Positions 1-11,200 of a DNA stretch of 64,000 nt are shown piece by piece. This stretch comes from Edaphochlamys debaryana (lineage: Eukaryota > Chlorophyta > Chlorophyceae > Chlamydomonadales): the NCBI GenBank assembly GCA_016858145.1, contig JAEHOE010000103.1, positions 1 through 64,000 of the forward strand, in the 5' to 3' direction. The translations under genes were made by a program, and so were the position numbers. The notes under the pieces were generated by a model that saw nothing but the letters and a program-made list of their open reading frames with translations, searched no databases and was not told where the DNA came from. Each line of letters starts with the position of its first letter. Positions within the stretch are counted from its first letter, which is position 1.

Positions 1-3000
1 CGGCGGGCTAGGGTGTGGATGGGGCGGCGAGGGTGGGGTAGGAGGGCTGGGTGGAGGGGGCATGGGCACCGGAGGTGACGGGCTGACCTCAGGTGGAGGA
101 GGCGGGGACACTGAAGTCGGGGAGGGTGTGGGCTGGGTGGGGCTGGGTAGTGGCGGAGGCGAAGGAGGAGGGGCGGGGCTGGGTGGAAGCGGGGGCGGAG
201 ACTCGGCCGGAGGGGGGCTGTGGTGGGGGCACCGGGGGCGGGGGTGGAGTGGGCGGCGAGGGCGGCGGATGTGGAGGCGAGGGGCTGGATGCAATGGGCG
301 GGGGCGGTGGGGCCGGAGAAGGGGGAGGGGGGCTCGGCGGCGAGGGTGGTGGGGATGGAGGAGAGGGAGGCGGGCCTGATGGCGCGGGGCTAGGCGGGGA
401 CGGGGTGGACGTGATTGGAGAGGGCGGTGGGGAAGGGGGCAGAGGACTGGGGGAGTGAGGGGACGGAGGGGAGGCGGGGGGCGCGGGGCTGGGAGGCCGC
501 GGAGAAGGCGGTGGGACCTGGGGCGAGGGGCTCGGAGGCGGGGGCGGGCTGGGCGGTGTTGAACTGGGCGGAGGAGAAGGCGGCAGTGGGCTGGGATGTG
601 AGGGTGCAGGGGATGGAGGGTCTGGCGGATGGGGCGATGGTTGAGGGCTGGGCGGCGGTGGGGCAGACGGAGGACTGGGGGGTGGCGGGCTGGGAGGCGT
701 TGGGGAAGTAGGCGGGGAGGGCGGTGGAGGGCTAGGCGGCAGAGGGGAAGGGGATGGCGTAAGAGGTGAGGGTTGAGGGGAGGGCGGGGGGCTCAGGCGG
801 CGAGGGTGGTGGGGGGTCTGGAGGGAGCGGAGAGGGCGGGTTTGCGGGCGGAGGGGGCGGTAGCGGGGAAGGTGGCAGGGTAGGAGGTGGAGGGCTGGGG
901 GGCTGCGGAGGGCTGGGTGATAGGGGTGCTGAGGGGGGGCTAGGAGGTACAGGGCTGGGCGGGGGAGTGGGCGATGGTGGGCTGGGCCGCACCGGTGGCG
1001 GCGGCGGCAGGGAGGGCGGTGGGGTCGGTGGCGGAGGGCTGGGCGGCAGGGGGCTGGTCGGAGGGCTGGGGGGCGGCGGACTGGGCGGCAGCGGAGACAT
1101 TGGAGGGGTCGGAGGCGGGGGGCTGGGCGGCGAGGGTGGTGAAGGTACTCCGGGAGGCGGTGGGCTGGGCGGGAGGGGGTGATGATGGGGGAAGGGGGCT
1201 CGGCGGAGGGGACGGGGGTGGGCTCAGCAGTACGGTACCGGGTGTGAGAGGTGGCGGTGCCGGGCTGGGCGGCTCCGGGTTCGGCGGGGAAGGAGAGAGC
1301 GGTGGAGAGGGCACAGGGCTCGGTGGCAGCGGCGGAGGGGGTGGGCTGGGCGGAGAGGGGCCAGGTGGGGGTGGAGAAGGCGGCAGTGGCGGCGGGGGAC
1401 TGGGCGGGAGCGGGGGAGGTGGAGGGCTGGGCGGAAGCGGGCTGGGCGGGAATGGAGGCCGCGGGGATGGCGGTGGGCTGGGGGGCGCCGGGCTGGGCGG
1501 GTCAGGCGATGGCGGCCGGGGCGGCGGTGGGTTGGGTGGCGGAGGGGGCGGTGGCGGGGTGGGCGGCCGCGGCGGTGGCAGCGGCGGAGATGGCCTGCGG
1601 TCAGCAATCAATCCACCACCGTCAGCGCCATCCTCGGCAGAGCCTAGGCTGATCGCTTGGAGCCGAGCAAAATCCGTGTGCGCACGTCAATTAGGAGGAA
1701 GGCCATGAATTCTGTCTGTTCGGCATCCAGAACGTAGTAACTGGCACGAGCCATGGCTAGCCTGTTTCTTCGTGCCACGCGATTGGCGAGAGGGGCCATA
1801 CCTGGGGCTCGGCGGCGGCGGCGGGTTGGGCGGCGGCGAGGGGCTGGGCGGCCGGGGCGGGATCGGTGGCACGGGCGGGGGCGGCGGAGGGCTGAAAGAG
1901 CTGTACCCAACCAGCCGCACCGCGTCAATCACCTGCAGGCAGGCAGGCACAGAGAGTCATCGGAGGCTGAAACGGTTGGAGTCGCACCCTCGCCCTACAG
2001 GTCAGGCCACTCGCACACCCCCATGCCACCCATGCGCACACCCCGCCGGACCTTGCCCCACCCTCTTCCACTCCAGCCACCACCCATCCCGTCACGCCAG
2101 TCGATGCCCACCCTGTGTCAAACCACCCCCCCCACACTCCACCCACCACCCAGTCCGTAACGCCGGTGGGGTTTCGGCCCACTGTGAAAAGCACACCGAT
2201 CACGTTCTGCAGATTGCCGGTGAAGTCGCACAGGTACCTGGGGTGGGGGATGACGAGGGGTGGGATGGCGTGGAGTGGGGTGGGGGTTCGAGCTTGGCGG
2301 TTGGTCGGCAGCTCCGCCAGGGCCGGCCCCTTTTCTAGGCCGTCGGCACACAACGGCATGCGGATCTGGCAGCTATACCGTGCGCCGGCCTCACCAGTAG
2401 GCGGTGGTTGCGCCGAGGCAGTTGGAGGTTGTGCACGTGTCTTGGGGGCAGTTGGTCACCACGAGGGAGCCGTTGGTCTGGATCAGGGACAGGTTCGCCT
2501 GGATGTAGCCTTGCTGCGGGCGTTGTAGGGGAAGAGGAGGGCCAACGTGGGATGTGAGGAGTGTGTGACCGCATCAGACAGTGTCACCGCAACGGCGAGG
2601 CCAGAGTCCAGCGCTCCCCAGCCGCCCTCTCCCGCCGCCCTCCCCCAGTCACCCTCTGCAGCCGCCATCCTCGGAGTCACGCAAGGGCCTCCCGCCTCAC
2701 CTGGCACGAGGCCACCAGGATGCCCACTTGGGTCACCCACACGTTGCTGGTGAAGAAGACTTTGATGTCGGCCGCACCCTGCCGGTTCATCGAGTAGATC
2801 GTAACCGCCTGCGCACCGAGCCGGACACGGAGAAACGTCAGCCCAGAGGCCGGCCGCTGGCCCCAGGCCGTTGCCAGGCCCCCGCAGCCGCTGAGGCATG
2901 CACGGGCTCCGTCGACCGGGCTAGGCCTGCTCGCGGTGCCACAACTAGGTTGCGCCGCGACCGCCCATGCCTTGCTGATGCCCTTTCACAATTGGTCCCA

Positions 3001-3898
3001 TGACCTCGATGCCGCGGCACCCCAGCACCGCTGTGTGTGGTCGCCCACGGCCTGCCGTCCCGCTGCAACCGTCTGACCCTGCAACCACCCTCGCCCTGCT
3101 GTCGAGCCCCTTGGGCTGTGGTCCCCCCCCAGGACAGCTCGTTCATTTCACTGCGTTCTCCCTGCAGGGCCCAGCGCCATCAGGCTCCCCCGCCCATCCC
3201 CCTCCTGCGCATCCAAGGGGCCCACAGCTTGCCTCTGTGGCTGTGTCGGGGGCTCCCGCGGACAGGCAGGCCGCGCCCTCGCGGTCGGGCGGCCCCACGG
3301 CCGTGCCCTTGAGGGACGTGCCCGACAGCGTCTGATTGGTAACTGCGAGCAGGGCAGGCGATGCGTGCCTTAAGCCCCTGGGCGTCTGTGCTTGAGGCCT
3401 GCCCCGAGCTCTAGTGTTCTGGGGCAAGACGCAGTCCGCCTTGGGACGGACCGCAAGTGCAAGCCACGTTCGCGGGTGTCTAACCCCGCTATGCGGAGTC
3501 GTGGCGGCGTGCTAGCGGCCCTTCCCCTTGCACCGTGTCCGTCGTGTCAAGGCCGGACGGGCTAGAGGCCGCTTAGGTCAGGGCTCAATCTCCTTCCCGG
3601 TCGAGGTCCGCCCCCTGCCCGCTGCGCAGCTCGACTCCCGCCCTCTGGCCTGTCCAAGCCCGCCTGCCAGTCCCCTTGCCCAGACACGCCCGCGCACCCC
3701 GGCCCACGCACCGTAGACCGTGACCAACGAAGCACAGTTGTACAGCGCTGGCCCCGAGCCGGTCCAGACGCCGGCCGAGCAGTTTTGCGCGTCCACAGGC
3801 AGCCATATCGCCAAGAAGGTGACCAGGGCCGCGAACACAGGTGACAGAGGCCGCTTCCGACGGCCTCTTTGTCCTCTACCGTCGTCCTGGATACTCAT
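1..3898 (-). CDS. Secreted hydroxyproline-rich glycoprotein, pherophorin-like architecture (3' end outside window)
   Basis: Likely a cell-wall/extracellular-matrix glycoprotein. Seven exons fit with phase kept: 3898-3712, 3342-3233, 2808-2701, 2513-2395, 2237-2162, 1932-1802 and 1594 to beyond base 1. The start at 3898 (MSIQDDGRG) precedes a basic stretch and a hydrophobic signal peptide (PVFAALVTFLAIWLPVDAQ); an upstream in-frame ATG at 3940 is possible. The next ~190 residues form a Cys-containing globular domain (QNCSAGVW, ADIKVFFTSNVWVTQVGIL, YLCDFTGNLQNVIGVLF) with several N-glycosylation sites. Then VGYSSFSPPPPPP opens a Pro/Ser spacer of over 550 residues, the substrate type for prolyl hydroxylation and arabinosylation. 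Pherophorins put such a spacer between two domains, but the N-terminal domain here lacks motifs I can match to them, so only the HRGP class is firm. The intron after 3233 uses a GC donor. The Pro-rich exon changes frame three times at G/C runs. Confidence 0.85.
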
Positions 3899-5269
3899 CT
3901 CAGGCAGAGGCGGTCTGGATGCATTCCTGGCGCGCGGCAACGTCCTTCAACGCGGCATGCGCTCGCCCGTCACAAGCTGGCAGGCTCTAGCCGCAGTGTG
4001 TATTGTCCATAGCACCGACGCTTCTGGCGCCTGTGGCGCTGTTTTAAGTTCAGAAGTTCAGAGTAGCGGAAATGCTCGAGCTTGCAGACCACTCATTTGT
4101 ACAAACGCGAGTTTCAAGTGGATACGCGTTGAAGCATCAAGCCCCGGAAGCTTCTCTTGACACGGCCGGAAAGTCAAGGTTTGTCCGGTCGGTCAGGGGT
4201 CAACAGTCACAGGTGGCCGGCTGAATGAGAAGCTTGGTGTGAAGGGTTAGATATCAGTTCGCAAGGCAACGCGGTTTGGCGAGCCCAGGACCATGGTACA
4301 GGGTTCGGTTGTGACACGCCGCAAACCCATTCGTGTCCCCGCGGCCCCTCCTCGAACTGGGCAGTCACCCAAGGCCGGCCTATTGCCCCTCGGACCTCCT
4401 CGACCCTCAGCGCAAAGCGATGGCGACCAGCGCACTTTCGGGCCTCGGCGCCGGGCAGCGAGGCCAACAATGTTGAGCGCGGTGGGGAGGCACGCTCTCG
4501 CAACCCCATCCCCATCAGGTGCGCAACTTCCTCGGAAACCGACAGAGGCAACGGTGGTGGTGGGCTTACAACCTGGGTGCCTACTACCGGCATGGCTTCC
4601 CTGCTTTCCGTCCTCCCGCACGCGATGGCCAGTATGTACTTTATCGGCTTTGCTGCCGTTCGGGCTGTGCTGCAGAAAAGCTGGGCGCTGGGATTGCTGG
4701 CAGGGTGAGTGGGGGACGGCGGGGGCAGCAGTTGACGAGTACGGCGTGCCGGTCGGTGCCGGGATGGCGGGGATGGTCTGAACACGTCGGGGTTCGGTCA
4801 GCATTCAACTTTGGCGCAGCGACTTCTTCATGACGGATAATGATGCGCCTGAGGCGCTCTCCGTTTTGGGGGACGGCGGGGGGCAGCGGGTCGCAAGTAC
4901 AGCGACGACGACGGCCGGTCCGGGTTCGGTTGGCACATACCAACTGGTTAAGAAACTTGGCGCAGTGACCTGATCATTACGAGTAGCTGAGATGTACTCT
5001 GTGAAGCCATAATACGCTTCTGTCCAAGTAGCATGCCGCCCCGAGCTGCCGCTGCACGCAATGCCCGGGCGCGCACGCCCAGGGAGCGAGCTCTGGATGT
5101 CCTCAAGTCTATGGGGACCCAGGCGCTGCGCTTGGCGAGCGGCCGGGACGCATGTGCGTGGTCGCCCACGGAAGTCAACGCAGCAAGCGAGGCTATGGAT
5201 ACGCTCGGCGCTGAGGTGCTGAGCGCCATGGGCGAAGAGCGTCTGACCGGCCTGGTCATCATGCTTGGG
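3899..5269. other. Intergenic stretch with diverged direct repeats
   Basis: This 1.4 kb lies between the 3' end of the ATPase gene and the 5' end of the HRGP gene, both on the minus strand, so it should hold the HRGP promoter and the ATPase 3' UTR. Two diverged copies of a ~130-bp unit sit at about 4703-4840 and 4865-4980. Both contain a GGACGGCGGGG-like block and a later TTGGCGCAG(C/T)GAC block. A plus-strand open frame starting at 5033 is discussed under rejected items. I see no convincing gene. Confidence 0.5.
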
Positions 5270-8200
5270 CTAGCGCTCCGGCGTGCAACCCCCGCTGCCC
5301 CTGGCATTACCGACAGCCAGCGTTCGGCCTATGCCGCGCTCCACCCAAAGCTCACGACTGCCCTGGTGCTGCTCCCCGGGCAGCAGCGCTATGTGGTGCG
5401 GCAGGAAGGCCTCCCACTGGCCGCACACGCGCTGCGCCTCAGACAGGCGGGAGGCCGTGCGGGTGCCAATGTACTTGGGGAGGAGGGAGGAGGGAGAGGA
5501 AGGACATGGGGCACAATGAAGTCAATGAAGGTTTGGACGAGGGGGGACAGGTAAGTGTGGTGGGGGGCCGGGGTGCACGGAAGTACACTACGCGGAGTAA
5601 GGCACCCTACGGCAACATCGTACGGCAGCTGTCATACCTGTGCGACCACGGGCGCCAGCTCCATGAAGCTGATGGACAGCAGCGGGCCCAGCGGGGCCCA
5701 GCGCGGGCGCCATGGACGAGCAAGAACGAATAGCTGCCGGGCGAGGTCGCTGCCGCGGAGGTAGAAGAGCTGTTGGGGTGAGGAGGGGTGGAAGGAAGGT
5801 GGGCGAAGAGGCTGAGGCGCGGCAGGGTTTCAGGGATGGGAAGGCAATCGAGTCAGACAGAGCTCTCCATCCTTCTTCCGCTTAGCGCCGTCCGCTGCTG
5901 TGCGCTCACCCGCCACCACCACCGCGACACAGCCTTCTGGCGCGCCTGCGCAACCCCCTCACATGCCGCTACCCCCCGCACACGCGCACCTCCACGCTGC
6001 GTGCGTTCCCCGCCAGTCGCGGCATGGTCCGTCCGTCGCGTGCGCCCCCCGCCTCCGCTGCGCAGCCGTGCTGCACCTTGCCCGCCTCGGCCTGGAACAT
6101 CTGTGGGGTGTACGACACAGGGCAGGGTGGTACGGTACGGCAGTGCCGTACGAGTGAAGATGTCAAGGTCTATATTAGGAGTCCAATGCCCTTGCCAGCC
6201 TCGGCCGGGAACAGCTGTTCGGTTGTGTGAAGTACAGGGAGGAGGTGTGCGGCAAAATGGGTGCAGGCGCGATGCTGAATGCCGTTGACCTCCGTCGGGT
6301 ACGGTAGTGAGCGAAACGTAAGGCGCAATATTGAGCACCGCTATGCTGTGAGTAAGGCATCCCTGGCGTCGCTCCCTGCCCCCTTCCAAACCCCTCATCC
6401 CTCCCACCAGCTCCCCCGCCGTGAGGTCCTCCGTGTCCTTCTTGGCGTCCGCCCCCGGGACCCCTGCAAACGAGAAGGCCCGGCTGTGCTCCAGCATGTC
6501 ACTGGGGACAGAAAGGGGCAAGGGGAGAGCAAGGGCGGGTGGCTGTACAGGGTTGAACGAAAAGGGAAAGAGGCTCAGTGAGAGGGAGCACGCATTGTAT
6601 TTAGCAGGGCTCCTACCTCCATCCCCCAGCTGCCCACCTGAAGTCCTCCCCCTCCAGGTCGAAGCCCAGGGGCGGCTGCAGGGGCGGGTCCAGCTCCCTC
6701 AGACAGCCCAGGGTGGACTTGACAAGGCACCCGTCCTTGTCCTGACAGGGAGGGGGAGGGGGAGGGGGTGTTTGAAGCTGAGAAGCGGGAGAGCGCCTTT
6801 AGGAGGGGGGGAGGGGACCAAAGGATGGCCGAGGGAGGGAGGATGGAACTGGACCCTACAGGAGTACAGCTATCGAGAGCAAGCGGTGTCAGCCGTGATG
6901 CGGTACTAGCGCCACTCGCACAGCGTACTCCGCAGCACAGCACAGCACAGCACGCCCCTCAGCACGGCACAGTACGCACCAGCAGCAGCCAGGTGCGGAA
7001 GGCCTCCACCAGCTGCAGGGCGCCCCACCCCATCTCACAGTCCTCCCGCCACTCGCCGCCGCCGCTGCCCACCGCCGCCATCGCCGCCGCCAGCCCCTCC
7101 CTCGGCCCCGCCGCCGCCGCCACTCCCGCGGCCCCGGCACCGCCGCCAGCAGCAGCGGCTGCGCTGGTGCCGGCGCCGTTGCTGAGCGCGGCAGGGCCGT
7201 TGACGGCAGGGGTGGTGAGGCCGGCGGCGCCGCTAGTGCGAGCGGCCTTGCCGCCGCCAGTGCTCTTGCGGCTACGCGGCGGCAGCGGCGGCGCAGTGGC
7301 GGCGGTGGCGGTAGGGCTGGCGGCGCGCCCGCTGGGGCCGGCGGCGTCGGTGGCACCGACGGCGGCGGCGGGGCCGAGGGTGGCGGCGGGCCAGAGGTAG
7401 GTGTAGAGGCGGGGGGAGGTGGCGGGGGTGGGCTGCTGGGAGCGAGGTCCCATGAGCTTGAAGAGCTTCCGGGGTGGAGGAGCGGTGTGTGAGGGCGTTA
7501 TTGGGGCAGCACAGTTGCGACTTGGCCACGACCTCGGAGCGGCAGCCACCGGGCCCAGAGCGGCCCACCACCCCTCCCCTTGCCTCCTACCCGCCCGCCC
7601 CTCCCCAGCTCCTATCCCCTCCCCCTCCTCCCCCAACAAACACTCCCCCTCCTCCCCCTCCCCCTCCTCACGTCGTACGCGGGCCCCTCCAGGTCCGCCT
7701 TGTGCTCGTGCGCCTGGGCGTCCGGGGACACCATGAGCAGCAGCAGCAGCCGCCCGCGGTCGCCCAGCTTGTGGGCGTGCTTCTGCGGAGCGGGGAGGGT
7801 TGAGGGGGGGAGGATGGCAGAGGTAAGGAGTTGATGGGGTGAGGGTTGGGTGTGGCCACTGGTTGCCCAGCTTGTGGGCGTGCTTCTGCGGGTGGCGGGG
7901 GGGCGTGAGGAGGTGTGGGTGGGGACGGGGGAAGTGTGGCGGGGGTTGGGGGGCGAGCAAGAGAGGGCCGGGGTTTGGGCAGCGTAGGGTCGGCGGAGTC
8001 GTCTGCCCTCTTCACGCATACCCCCTCCTTCACCAATGTCAAGCACACATCATCTATCTCATTGACGCCCCTCGCCCTTACGGCATTCATTCCTTTGACC
8101 TGGACCGCCCCCCTCCCTCCGCTCCCTGCCCACGTGCCCCCCCACACACACCTGTGTGGCCTGCATGCGTGTGGCCAGGCGTACCGCCTCCTCGTGTACG

Positions 8201-11200
8201 GCAGGGAACCGGTCCGCCAGCTCCCGCTTAGTCATCACCTTGCCGCTCCAGCAGGGCACCACGCATATCCTGCATGCATGAGGGGTGGCGGCGGCGAGGG
8301 TGGCGGCGGGCTGAGGGAGCACCAGGCCCTGTAGTCCCATGTCCCATGTCTCGGATCGGATCCCGTGACCACGCAATGCCCTCTGGGCCCCGTTCGTATT
8401 CCTGCCCAGAGCGGCAGAGCCCTTTCCCGCGGAGGAGCAGGCGGCCCATTTTGCTGCCAACTGAAGAAGACAATGATTGACCCCCGCCTTAAAATCCTTA
8501 CTGAGGTACTCACTCTGTGTTGTCGCGTCGCTTGGGCTTAGAGCGCTGGTTGCTGCGGGGGTGCACAGGTGGGGAGAGGTGGGGTGTGTTGGGAAAGTGG
8601 GGTGAGGACAAGATGCAGCTGGTTCCTGCAAGGTTGAGTAGCCCATGTGGCGTGCGCGGGGGAGGCCGAACGTAGGCGCAGCCCAAGCCCAGTCCGGGCC
8701 CGCGCCCAGCCCAGGCCCAGCCCAGGCCCGCCCCAGGCCCAGGCCGGGCCCACGCACTCGGCTGCGCAGTGCGGGAAGTAGGCATACACGGCGATGACGT
8801 CACATGGGGAGTCGTGGGGGCGGCTGTCGATGTCGGGTTCGCCTGTTGGACGAGGGTGAGGGGTGGAGTGGGGTGGGGGGGGCATGGCAGTATGGCAGTA
8901 ATCTGGACCTAGTATAACGCGGTGCCGGTCCCTCCTTGCCTTGGGTCCAAGAGTCAGCTCCGCGGAACCTGTTAACCTTTATGATTACCAACTACTCTTC
9001 CCCACTAAACGTCTTCCTCGTCCCCACTCACCGTCCTTCTCGTCCACCAGGTCAATGACATCGGGCCCGCCACCCTCCGCATCCTCCTCCTCCACCTCCA
9101 CCTCCTCGCCCTCCTCGCTGCTATCAATGACAATGGGCCCCCGCTGCGCCGCTCCCCTGCCGCCGCCGCCGCCGCCGCCGCCGCCGCCCTTGGCCGCCGC
9201 TGCCCCCGCGGCCGGGCCCCGCCGCTGCGTCGCCGGGGTGGCGCCGTTGGGGGCCCCACCGCCGCCGCCCGCACCCCTGCCAGCAGGGCCGCCGCCGCTG
9301 GGCCCGGCTCCGCCGCCGCCACCGCGCCCGCTGGGCCCACTGGGACCGCTGGGCCCGGTGGACCCGCTGGGCCCGGCGCCGTTGTTGGCTGGCCCTTTGG
9401 TTGGGGGCGAGTGGCCGGCGGGGATGTACCTGGATCGGAGCACGGGGCAGAGGACGTACCAAGGGAGCCCACGCATCGGTATGGAAGCCTCGATGCGTGC
9501 GGTTTAAGCAATAGCGGATCTCATCATGCCACTGCCCCTCAGCACCCTGCCTGAGCCCACCCAGTCTCCCCTTTCTACCCCTCCCCTGACACGTCCCCTC
9601 CTCCACTTTGCCCCGACGCCATCTCTCCCCTCCCCCTCCCTCCCCCCACCTGTGGCAGCCTACCGCCACCCTCAGCAGCTTGTTGGCGCCCGCCCGCCGC
9701 TCCCTGTCGGTCAGGAGGCGGTGCAGGTCGGAGGCGTACCTTGGGGGGGTGGGGGGGTGGGGGTGGTATGGAGGGCAGGAGTGAAAGGTGGATCGCTGAT
9801 AAGGGCGGGGGTCGCTTGTTGGTGCAGGGAGTGATGCGGGTGGGTGCCAGCCAGCTCGTCTAGGAAGCTCGTCCCGACCCCCAACCCGGCACCCACTTCT
9901 CTGCGTCCGGCGTGTTGGCGGGGGAGAGGGTGGCCTCAAACGCCCGGCCCCCGTGTGGCCTTGAGCGTGATCTTGAGGCCGCCTGGGGGTGGAGGAGGGG
10001 AGGGGGAAGATGGGTGGAATATGGCGGCCAGGCCTATTTTCCTCCACCCCCGAACCCCATTTTCCCTTGCCCAGGCACCCCCGGAAACGCTCCCTTCAAG
10101 GCACCCACCCGCCGGCCGCCTGCTGCTCCGCGTCAGCTCCGGCGGCAGCTGCGCCCACAGCGCCTCGGGGAAGCCGTGGATGAAGAAGTAGTACACGTGG
10201 TGCAGCTGAGGGGGGGGGAGGACAGGGGAGGACGGGGGCAGGGTAGGAGAGGAGGAGGGAAAGAGGAGGGGTCAGGCGGGTCGTGGATGCAGACTGCCTT
10301 GGAAGGCGGTGCCACCCCTGCCCCCCTCAAGCAAACCCCAACCCTTTGCACGGCCCTCCCTCCTGTAACGTCTTGTGCAAGAAAGTCCAGCAAAGGCTGT
10401 GACCCTTCGCCTTCCCCTCCCTTCCCTCTGGCAGCCCTTGCCCTCCTGCTACCCCCCCCCCCCCCCCCCCCTCACGTTCTGCGCCAGCGAGCCCCCTTGC
10501 CCCCCGCCCCGACAAACCCAACCCGTCGTACCCCCCCCCCCCCTCCCCCCCCTCACGTCCTGCGCCAGGGCGTCCAGGAAGGCCGTGTTGCTGAGGTCCC
10601 TAAGTCGGTCGGGCAGCAGCTGCTGGATGCGGATGATGGTGTACGACTCCTCTGCAGGGGGGGGGAGCAAAGGGAGGATGAGGGATGGTGGGCTGGAGGA
10701 GGACTAGTGAAGGCAGGGTTTATCACTGGCCGTTCGACGGGTGCGCCCTCCCTTCGCCTCATAAGCCAACACGCCACACTCACATCCCAACCTGCCCCCT
10801 TCAACTAACTGTGCCCTCCCTCCCCCGTGTCGTCCGTACCTTCCGGGCCTGCGTCATCCTCGTACAGCCCCGTACAGGCCTCGTTACCCCACGTGTTGAG
10901 CTCCTGGGCCTTGCGGTAGTTCAGCTGGGGGAGGGGGTGTTGGAATGGGGTCCGGCTGGGATCGAGTTGGGGACGAGTCGGGGACGAGTTGATGAAAATG
11001 GTGGGGAAGGATGGGGTGCGCAACAGGAGGCCGGTCCCAGGTGTGGGAGCCACAGCCGCCTAAAATGATAGTGCTTTGTAACCGGCGCTCTGCCCCCAGA
11101 CGTAGTCCTCTTCTTCACCGCCCTCACCCTGAACATGTGCCGACATTCTGGCTTGGGCTGGTCGGGGCTGGCCGGCGCCTTCGGAGTGGGAGAGGGGGGA

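Noticed and set aside
4529..4709. Hydrophobic plus-strand stretch (GMASLLSVLPHAMASMYFIG) ending at a GTGAGT donor
   Set aside because: It looks like part of a membrane protein, but no start, partner exon or homologous family could be identified in the surrounding 1.4 kb.
5033..5554. Plus-strand open frame of 173 codons starting MPPRAAAARNARAR
   Set aside because: It overlaps the minus-strand exon 5473-5270 of the ATPase gene, which has a strong polypyrimidine tract and acceptor, the right phase and very G/C-rich third positions. The plus frame has weaker codon bias and no splice partners. It is not fully excluded for 5033-5260.
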